In this document: in pieces, positions 34,533 to 40,174 of the stretch | Position numbering within the stretch: position 1 is the stretch's first letter | How the letters are laid out: every line of letters begins with the position of its first letter | DNA from: CAMYLR01 sp039588915 | Lineage (GTDB): Bacteria; Gemmatimonadota; Gemmatimonadetes; JACCXV01; JAHWKZ01 | Reading direction: 5' to 3' | NCBI GenBank assembly: GCA_039588915.1 | Contig: JBDGYV010000017.1 | Location: 1 to 40,174 of the forward strand | DNA length: 40,174 bases | Translations under genes and position numbers: made by a program | The notes under the pieces: model-generated | The model's input: only the letters and a program-made list of their open reading frames with translations | What the model was told of the DNA's origin: nothing | Database searches by the model: none

Positions 34533-36262
34533 GCATCGTAAGACCCTTCTTCCTTGGCCATATCGAGTCCGAGGGGTTGTTCCCGTATCCTGAGATCTCA
34601 CCTGACGAGGCGGAGACCGCTGACATCTTGCGGCGCTCGCTCGAGCAGTTCGCCGAACAGCACATCGACAGCCGGGCGATCGATGCCGAGGCGAAGATCC
34701 CGGCCGAAGTCCTCTCCGGGCTGGCCGAACTCGGCATCTTCGGAATCGTGGTGCCCGAGGTCTATGACGGGTTCGGGGGTTCCGAGACGCTGTACGCCAA
34801 GATGTTCGAGACGGTGGCGACGATCGACGCGTCGATCGTGACGACGCTCGGCGCGCACCAGTCGATCGGTCTCAAAGGCATACTCGCTTATGGCACCGAG
34901 GAGCAGAAGCAACGCTTTTTGCCGCCGCTCGCGCGCGGCGAGCAGTTCGCTGCATTCGCGCTGACCGAGCCGGGCGCGGGCTCGGACGCGGCATCGATCC
35001 AAACGCGGGCCGTCTACGATGCTGAGCGCGAGGCCTACATCCTCAACGGCACCAAGATCTGGATTACCAACGGTGGTTTCGCCGAGATCTTCACGGTTTT
35101 TGCCCAGACCGAGGTTGAACGGGAGGGCGAGCTTGTCGATCGCATCACCGCGTTCATCGTTCCACGATCGTTGGGGGGGGTAACCAGCGGACCGGAGGAG
35201 CACAAACTGGGCATTCGGGGGTCGTCGACCACCGAAGTTCATTTCGAGAACACTGTGGTTCCCGCCAATCACGTTCTAGGCGATGTCGGTCACGGGTTCA
35301 AGGTCGCCATGGGAACCCTGAACGCGGGACGGTTGGGATTGGCGGCCGGTTGCGTCGGCGGTATCAAAAACGCACTCGGGACCGCGATGCGAACTGCGAC
35401 CGAGCGCCAACAATTCGACCGGTCGATCGCCAGTTTCGAGATGACCCAGCGCAAGCTGGTCCACATGGCGCTCGAGGCTTACGCCTGCGAGTCGATGGTA
35501 TATCTCACGACCGGACTGGTCGACAGCGGTGACGACGACTACTCGCTCGAATCCGCGATTTGCAAGGTGTACTGCTCGGAAGCGGCTTGGAACGCGATGA
35601 ACGAAACGCTTCAGATCGCCGGCGGCGTGGGCTACATGCAGGAGTTTGCGTACGAGCGGGATCTGCGGGACTCGCGCATCAACCTGATCTTCGAAGGCAC
35701 AAACGAGATTCTGCGCCTGTACACGGCTTTGGCCGGGCTTGAAGAGCCCGGCGCTCATCTGAAGGCTGTGGCCAAGGCGCTGCGAGACCCGATCCATCAG
35801 TTGGGCGTGTTGTCGGAGTACGCTCGCGAGCGGGCGCGTCGCACGCTCGCCGACCCGGATCTACCAGAGCTTCATCCGGAGGTTGAGGCGATCGCGGGGC
35901 CCCTGCCCGAGTACGTGGCCGACTTCGCCGGTGTCATCGAATGGGCGCTCAGGCGTCACGGCGAGAAGATCATCGAGCGCCAATTGGTGCTGGAGCGGAT
36001 CGCTGCGGCCGCGATCGATCTGTACCGCATGGCGGCAGTGATATCGCGCGCCGATCGCGGGCGGCGTGCTGACGACGGCGAGCGTGGCGCGGCGCATGTC
36101 CGGCGGGCCAGGCTGATCGTCAACGAAGCTTGGCGTAACGTCCGGCGTAACGTGGCGACCGTGCGATCGAACCTCGATGACGATGTTCGGGCGGTCGCGA
36201 GCGAGCTGACCGATTCGGATGGTGCCTACCTGCCTGGACCCAACCGCGCCGGCTCTCGCTGA
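34529..36262 (+). CDS. Acyl-CoA dehydrogenase (VLCAD/ACAD9-like, extended form)
   Basis: A flavoprotein that catalyses the first beta-oxidation step, acyl-CoA to trans-2-enoyl-CoA. At 577 residues it is longer than typical short/medium-chain enzymes (about 380-400), with a C-terminal extension of about 170 residues as in VLCAD/ACAD9 types. Core motifs are FALTEPGAGSDAASIQTRA (FAD and substrate contact), YILNGTKIWITNGG, and FGVR-like LGIRGSSTTEVHF. The catalytic glutamate is in IFEGTNEILRLY (about 390), in the position used by VLCAD-type enzymes. ATG 34529 overlaps the upstream stop by 4 bases. Electron acceptor genes (ETF) are not in the window. Confidence 0.93.
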   Translation: MSIVRPFFLGHIESEGLFPYPEISPDEAETADILRRSLEQFAEQHIDSRAIDAEAKIPAEVLSGLAELGIFGIVVPEVYDGFGGSETLYAKMFETVATIDASIVTTLGAHQSIGLKGILAYGTEEQKQRFLPPLARGEQFAAFALTEPGAGSDAASIQTRAVYDAEREAYILNGTKIWITNGGFAEIFTVFAQTEVEREGELVDRITAFIVPRSLGGVTSGPEEHKLGIRGSSTTEVHFENTVVPANHVLGDVGHGFKVAMGTLNAGRLGLAAGCVGGIKNALGTAMRTATERQQFDRSIASFEMTQRKLVHMALEAYACESMVYLTTGLVDSGDDDYSLESAICKVYCSEAAWNAMNETLQIAGGVGYMQEFAYERDLRDSRINLIFEGTNEILRLYTALAGLEEPGAHLKAVAKALRDPIHQLGVLSEYARERARRTLADPDLPELHPEVEAIAGPLPEYVADFAGVIEWALRRHGEKIIERQLVLERIAAAAIDLYRMAAVISRADRGRRADDGERGAAHVRRARLIVNEAWRNVRRNVATVRSNLDDDVRAVASELTDSDGAYLPGPNRAGSR

Positions 36263-36272
36263 GAGCGGCGGA

Positions 36273-36884
36273 ATGAACGCTGAGTCGGCGGGTACCAAGC
36301 AACAGGAGATAACGTCCAACGAGCGAGCCGAGGAAGCCGCGCTCATCGAACGCATCGTGGCCGGCGAGGGTCGCCACTACTCGGTCCTGGTCGAACGCTA
36401 CCAGCGACGACTCTACTGGAGCTGCGTGCGGCTTCTTGGAGACGCCGACGAAGCCGAAGACGTCGTTCAGGAAGCGTTCGTCAAGGCCTATGAGCGATTG
36501 AGAGATTACGATCCGGCCTATCGGTTTCATACGTGGATCTACTCGATCGCGCGAAACCGTTGTCTGAACGTCTTGCGAAAGAGGAAGGTGTGGGGATTGC
36601 TTTCGTTTCAAGATTCTGAGAGGGCGCCGACCGTTGCTGCCGACGACTCGGCCGACCGCGGCGTCGAAAATCAAGAACTCGCGCTGTCGCTGTCGGAATG
36701 CCGAGACGCGCTGCCGTCCGAGCAACGCGAGTGCTTCGATCTGCGTCACGCGGAAGCATTTACCTATCGTGAGATCGCGGTCGCGCTCGGCATCCCGGAA
36801 GGCACCGTCATGTCGCGGTTGGGACGCGCGCGCGAGAAGATGCGGATCTGTTTGGAATCGAAAGGAGTGGTGTGGGGCGCATGA
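36273..36884 (+). CDS. ECF-type RNA polymerase sigma factor
   Basis: A 203-residue group 4 (extracytoplasmic function) sigma factor. Region 2 spans about 36-105 (YQRRLYWSCVRLLGDADEAEDVVQEAFVKAYERL..., with DYDPAYRFHTWIYSIARN for -10 recognition). Region 4 spans about 140-195 (LPSEQRECFDLRHAEAFTYREIAVALGIPEGTVMSRLGRAR) as the -35-binding helix-turn-helix. It has no large extra domains. ATG 36273 follows the acyl-CoA dehydrogenase stop by 10 bases; a more upstream in-frame GTG lies inside that gene and is not used here. It overlaps the anti-sigma gene by 4 bases, the usual arrangement for a sigma/anti-sigma pair. Confidence 0.94.
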   Translation: MNAESAGTKQQEITSNERAEEAALIERIVAGEGRHYSVLVERYQRRLYWSCVRLLGDADEAEDVVQEAFVKAYERLRDYDPAYRFHTWIYSIARNRCLNVLRKRKVWGLLSFQDSERAPTVAADDSADRGVENQELALSLSECRDALPSEQRECFDLRHAEAFTYREIAVALGIPEGTVMSRLGRAREKMRICLESKGVVWGA

Positions 36885-38086
36885 CGACCGGGTCGACCTC
36901 CAGCAACGGCCACGTCGTGGCGTTGCTCGATCATTACCGAACCGGTGAGCTGTCGGACGAGCAGCGTCGTCAGGTGGAAGTGCACCTGGAAACGTGCGGG
37001 GACTGCATGGCCGCGCTGGCGGACCTAGCCGCGTTAGCCGCGACGGTTGAGAAAGGGTACGACGCCGAACGCGCGTTAGCCGCTGGAAGCGAGCCCGATT
37101 GGGCCCGAGTCAGGCAGGAGATCGTAGCTCGGACCTCGGCAAAGCGTGCGGCTTCGCGGCGCGGTTGGTTAGCGCGGCACGTGCCACAGACCGCTGCCGC
37201 GGTCGTCGCCGTGCTGGCGGCGGTGATCGTGGTTCAGCAGGGCGTGCGCGAGCCGGAGGATGTTTCGCGAGCGTTGCGGCCGACGCAGGAATCGGAACGG
37301 GCCGACGTCGAAGGTCCCCAAACCCAGCCGCCAATGGGCGAGACGCGGTCCAGTGAGGTGGGTGAGGTCGGGGGGCTCGAGTCGGAAACCGAAACGCCCG
37401 AGCGGTCCTCGGATGAAAGCGAGTTGCGCCAACTCGACAACATGCGTCGTGGCGCCCGGAACGAGGAGCTCGAGCGTGATGCTCGCCTGGCGGTGCCCCA
37501 AGATCGCGCCCGTGAGCTCAAAGACGGAGCTGCTGCGGTTGTCGGTGGAAGGGCCGCCGACCCGAGCGACGTTCAGTTCGGAGTCGAAGAGGAGGTGTTT
37601 GAAGAAGCCGACCGCGTTGATGATCTACGGGAGAACCAGGTCGGCGCCGAACGGGAGATCGGTGCCGCCGGCCAGGTCGAGCATGCCGCAGAGCCAAAGC
37701 GCGAGGTGTTTGGAGACCAAGCCGCGCAGGAGAAGCCCGACGCTGCGGCTCCGCCGCTGCCGGACGAAGAAGAGGTCCCGGAGGACGGCTACTACAAGCA
37801 GAAACGGGCCGCTGGCGAGGATGCGAAGGCGGCCGAGGGGGATGCCGCGGTCGTCGCCGACAAGCTTGAGGCGCAGATCGAGGTCGACCCGGAAGCCCAG
37901 CCGCTGTCGCGGTTCGAGATGCGTGCGCGGTTCGCGATCAGCGAAAGTGACACGCTTGCGGCCAATGCGGCGCTAAACTTTTGGAACGACAGTCTGGGGG
38001 CTGGCGCCGACCTCGAACCCTCCGACCTTGAGCGCGCGCAAGCGCTGGCCGACAGTCTGGCTTCGCTCTTGGCTCGGCGTCCCTAG
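36881..38086 (+). CDS. Zinc-type (ZAS) anti-sigma factor, transmembrane
   Basis: A 401-residue regulator that should hold the adjacent ECF sigma factor. The N-terminal cytoplasmic domain carries the zinc anti-sigma motif H-x3-C-x2-C (HLETCGDC, H35, C39, C42). One membrane helix lies at about 103-120 (TAAAVVAVLAAVIVVQQG). The remaining ~280 residues are predicted outside the cytoplasm and are extremely acidic and low in hydrophobics. Only the last ~60 residues (LSRFEMRARFAISESDTLAANAALNFW...) look foldable. ATG 36881 overlaps the sigma stop; an in-frame GTG at 36872, closer to an AAAGGAG, is an alternative. It ends on a CTAG shared with the opposite gene. Confidence 0.87.
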   Translation: MTTGSTSSNGHVVALLDHYRTGELSDEQRRQVEVHLETCGDCMAALADLAALAATVEKGYDAERALAAGSEPDWARVRQEIVARTSAKRAASRRGWLARHVPQTAAAVVAVLAAVIVVQQGVREPEDVSRALRPTQESERADVEGPQTQPPMGETRSSEVGEVGGLESETETPERSSDESELRQLDNMRRGARNEELERDARLAVPQDRARELKDGAAAVVGGRAADPSDVQFGVEEEVFEEADRVDDLRENQVGAEREIGAAGQVEHAAEPKREVFGDQAAQEKPDAAAPPLPDEEEVPEDGYYKQKRAAGEDAKAAEGDAAVVADKLEAQIEVDPEAQPLSRFEMRARFAISESDTLAANAALNFWNDSLGAGADLEPSDLERAQALADSLASLLARRP

Positions 38087-39009
38087 GACAACGACTGGCG
38101 CAACATCTTCTTGAAGCGCTGCACGTCGATTTCCCACACCACCGTCGCATTGGGCTCCAGGTCGCGGACGCCGAGCTGATCGACGATCGACATGCCTCGG
38201 GTCAGCTCGCTGGTGTGCTCAATCTCGACGTGATGTCTCGATGCTCGGCGCACGATCCGTTCGGGATCGAGGGCAACCGCCATCGCCACCGGATCAGGCA
38301 GGCCTAGCCCGGGATCGCCGAGCCACTCTCGATTGCTCTTAATTGCGGCCACGTTGCAGTCGATCGCGAACCGCGCCAACTCCGTGCCGATCGCCCGCAC
38401 CGCGTCCATTTCGTCGTCGTCGAGGTTCGCGTCGCCGCGACACAATTCCCAGCCCACCATCACGATTGGCAATCCGGACGAGAACACGATGTTCGAGGCG
38501 TCGGGATCGACCCACAAGTTGTACTCGGCTGCCGGAGTGATGTTGCCGACTGTGCAAGCGGCGCCACCCATGATGACACACGAACTGACATGGGTCGCGA
38601 TATCGGGCTCACGGCGAAGTGCGGCGGCGATGTTTGTCAGCGGCCCCAACGTCACGAGTGTCACGCCTGGGTGATCGCGGATCGTGGCGACCAGTGCGTC
38701 GACCGCGTGCGTGTCCTCGGGCGACCGTTCTGGATCGGCGTAGCCACGATTTCCCAGCCCGTCGCTTCCATGGAAGAAATGGGCGTGGTGGGGCTCGGCC
38801 CGGAGCGGCCGGTCGCTGCCGACGTACACTGGTACATCGGACCCGCACAATTCGGCTGTGATCAGCGCGTTTCGGGCGGCGTTGGCTACCTCGACGTTGC
38901 CGGACACGGTGGTGATCGCCAACACGTCGATATCCGGCCAACGGAGCGCCATGATCAGCGCGACCGCGTCGTCGGAAGCGGTGTCGGTGTCGACGATGAA
39001 CTCTCGCAT
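38083..39009 (-). CDS. Nucleoside hydrolase (inosine-uridine preferring family)
   Basis: A 308-residue N-ribohydrolase that would split a nucleoside into base and ribose. The calcium/ribose-binding N-terminal motif is DTDTASDD (D7, D9, D13, D14). Other family landmarks are VTLVTLGPLTNIAAALRREP and AAEYNLWVDPDASNIVF. At the usual catalytic-histidine site, where the family has HDPxA, this protein reads PDPVAMA, so the aspartate is kept but the histidine is proline. ATG 39009 has a strong GGAGG 5 bases upstream; an upstream in-frame ATG at 39138 lies inside the ribokinase gene. It is 17 bases downstream of ribokinase, its likely pathway partner. Confidence 0.9.
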   Translation of the reverse strand: MREFIVDTDTASDDAVALIMALRWPDIDVLAITTVSGNVEVANAARNALITAELCGSDVPVYVGSDRPLRAEPHHAHFFHGSDGLGNRGYADPERSPEDTHAVDALVATIRDHPGVTLVTLGPLTNIAAALRREPDIATHVSSCVIMGGAACTVGNITPAAEYNLWVDPDASNIVFSSGLPIVMVGWELCRGDANLDDDEMDAVRAIGTELARFAIDCNVAAIKSNREWLGDPGLGLPDPVAMAVALDPERIVRRASRHHVEIEHTSELTRGMSIVDQLGVRDLEPNATVVWEIDVQRFKKMLRQSLS

Positions 39010-39026
39010 CGGATCCTCCGGCGGTT

Positions 39027-39953
39027 TCAGGTGGGTCCGCGCACTTCGGCCAGCCGGGACGTTACCGCCTCTGCCGTAGCGAACGACTTCCTGGCTCCGC
39101 TTTCGGTGACCGCGAGCCCGGATCCGACGATCGCCCAACGGATCGCGTCGTCGAGCGTGTCACCGGTCGCCAGTCGAGCCGCCAGCACGCCGTTGAAGAC
39201 ATCGCCAGCGCCGGTCGAGTCGACCGGGTCGACATCGATCGCCGAGTAACGTCGAACGCCATCACGATCGACGACGAGAGCGCCGGCCTCGCCGAGCGTT
39301 ACGATCACCGCGGCGCCGGTCTTGTGAAATAGCGCATCGGCTGCCGTTTCGGGTTGGGCGGCATCGGTCAGCGCCTCGGCTTCGCCCTCGTTGGGCGTTA
39401 GGATCGGGGCCAGCTCAAACAGCCGCTCGTGGATTTGACGCGCGGGCGCCGGATTGAGGACCAGCGTAAGACCGTTGGCGGCAGCTGTTTCGGCCGCCGC
39501 CAAGACCGCCCCGTCCCCGACCTCGAGATTCACCAACATCGCTCCGTCGGGGTTTAGCGGGCGGCCCTTCAGTGCCTGATCGACGAGCTCCCGATCCAGC
39601 GCCGAGTTTGCTCCTGAAGCGACCGCGATCTGATTCTCCCCGCATTGGTCGACGACGATGATCGCGACACCGGTCGCCATCTCCTCCACTCGAGCCACGC
39701 CGGTCACGTCGAGGCCGATGTCGCACAGCCGGTCGATCGCGTCCGCCCCCAAATCGTCGTCGCCAACCGCTCCAATGAACGCCACCTCGGCACCGATCCT
39801 GGCCGCTGCCACCGCTTGGTTGGCGCCTTTGCCGCCCCCGAAACGTCGGAAAACACCCCCCGTGACGGTCTCCCCCGGGCGAGGCAACCGGTCGGCGTTG
39901 ACGACTAGATCTTCATTGATCGAGCCGACGACGAGGACGAACGGACGATCCAC
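39027..39953 (-). CDS. rbsK: Ribokinase
   Basis: A 308-residue PfkB-family sugar kinase that makes ribose-5-phosphate from ribose and ATP. The N-terminal signature is VVGSINEDLVVNADRLPRPGETV followed by FGGGKGANQAVAAARIGA, which is close to E. coli RbsK. The C-terminal PfkB motif DSTGAGDVFNGVLA holds the catalytic aspartate. The start is GTG 39953 without a clear ribosome-binding site. Paired with the nucleoside hydrolase it forms a minimal nucleoside-to-ribose-5-phosphate route. No transporter gene is visible in the window. Confidence 0.93.
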   Translation of the reverse strand: MDRPFVLVVGSINEDLVVNADRLPRPGETVTGGVFRRFGGGKGANQAVAAARIGAEVAFIGAVGDDDLGADAIDRLCDIGLDVTGVARVEEMATGVAIIVVDQCGENQIAVASGANSALDRELVDQALKGRPLNPDGAMLVNLEVGDGAVLAAAETAAANGLTLVLNPAPARQIHERLFELAPILTPNEGEAEALTDAAQPETAADALFHKTGAAVIVTLGEAGALVVDRDGVRRYSAIDVDPVDSTGAGDVFNGVLAARLATGDTLDDAIRWAIVGSGLAVTESGARKSFATAEAVTSRLAEVRGPT

Positions 39954-40078
39954 GGCGGATCAGCCTACGAGCGCCCGGGGGCGGCGTCCAGCGCTTTAGA
40001 CGGAATAAACCGCCGCCCCGGCGGTAGCACAGATTAGTCAGGCTAGGAAATCGACACCTCGATGGGAGGCATAGGACG

Positions 40079-40174
40079 ATGCGAACGAAGCTGATGCTGA
40101 TGGTGCTGGCGGTGGGCGGGCTGTTGGCGGTGACCGATGGCGCCACCGTCATGGGGGACGACCCCGACCAGCGG
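40079..40174 (+). CDS. Exported protein, partial (runs off the window)
   Basis: Only the first 32 residues are visible: a signal peptide-like start (MRTKLMLMVLAVGGLLAVTDGA) and then a more polar stretch with D and Q. GGAGG lies 9 bases before ATG 40079, a good ribosome-binding site. It is divergent from rbsK. The family cannot be told. Confidence 0.6.
   Translation, partial: MRTKLMLMVLAVGGLLAVTDGATVMGDDPDQR

Noticed and set aside
36130..36156. Short repeated GGCGTAACGT in the acyl-CoA dehydrogenase gene as a regulatory repeat
   Set aside because: It is a two-copy 10-bp match inside coding sequence and is explained by a repeated R-N-V in the protein.
39954..40078. Inverted repeats in the rbsK-40079 gap as an operator or terminator
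   Set aside because: Only 5-bp stems (ACCGC/GCGGT near 40010-40025) are present, no more than expected in GC-rich DNA; no convincing promoter boxes were found.

Overview
The window is about 40 kb of compact, GC-rich (roughly 60-65% by eye) bacterial chromosome, made almost entirely of housekeeping genes. SurA-like and other parvulin foldases, an MlaD/Mce protein, FtsEX with an EnvC-like factor, several lipoproteins and M23/M16 peptidases point to a Gram-negative (diderm) bacterium. Beta-oxidation genes next to an F-type ATP synthase suggest a respiring heterotroph. Gene content, gene order and the insert in AtpA fit Gemmatimonadota best. That placement is inference from pattern and not proven here. 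I see no rRNA, tRNA, CRISPR array, insertion sequence or prophage gene. No stretch above 300 bases lacks a gene.

Region 1 (1-7008, minus strand) is a complete-order ATP synthase operon: atpZ-atpI-atpB-atpE-atpF-atpH-atpA-atpG-atpD-atpC, with atpC cut by the window edge and a candidate promoter at 6980-7008. Two local lesions stand out. The atpE reading frame lacks its start codon and first membrane helix although a Shine-Dalgarno-like sequence is still present. atpG carries a perfect in-frame 24-bp tandem duplication.

Region 2 (7131-8374) has a Spy/CpxP-like lipoprotein and an unrecognised secreted protein, convergent with each other.

Region 3 (8449-26043, plus strand) is a long co-directional run. 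It holds a SAM methyltransferase, a MoxR-DUF58-BatA-like set (AAA+ chaperone plus von Willebrand proteins), mfd (transcription-coupled repair), two parvulin isomerases, ftsE-ftsX-envC (cell-wall splitting at division), holB (DNA polymerase III delta prime), metG and mlaD. A clear intrinsic terminator lies at 26174-26197.

Region 4 (26223-38086, plus strand) holds an M23 metallopeptidase, a pair of M16 peptidases with split active-site elements and a lipoprotein. A fatty-acid beta-oxidation block follows (thiolase, FadJ-like multifunctional enzyme, a small unknown membrane protein, acyl-CoA dehydrogenase). It ends in an ECF sigma factor with its zinc-type anti-sigma factor. Gene overlaps of 1-4 bp suggest translational coupling through fadJ, the small membrane protein and the dehydrogenase.

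Region 5 (38083-39953, minus strand) is a nucleoside hydrolase plus ribokinase pair, a simple route from nucleosides to base and ribose-5-phosphate. It meets the anti-sigma gene tail to tail on a shared CTAG. A divergent gene for an exported protein starts at 40079 and runs off the window.

The window does not show an obviously new defence or mobile system. The best leads are the broken atpE, the atpG duplication, the promoter-terminator leader before the M23 gene, a dense palindrome cluster at 27147-27244, the degenerate EnvC domain, the altered KMSKS loop of MetG and the unknown membrane protein embedded in the beta-oxidation operon.
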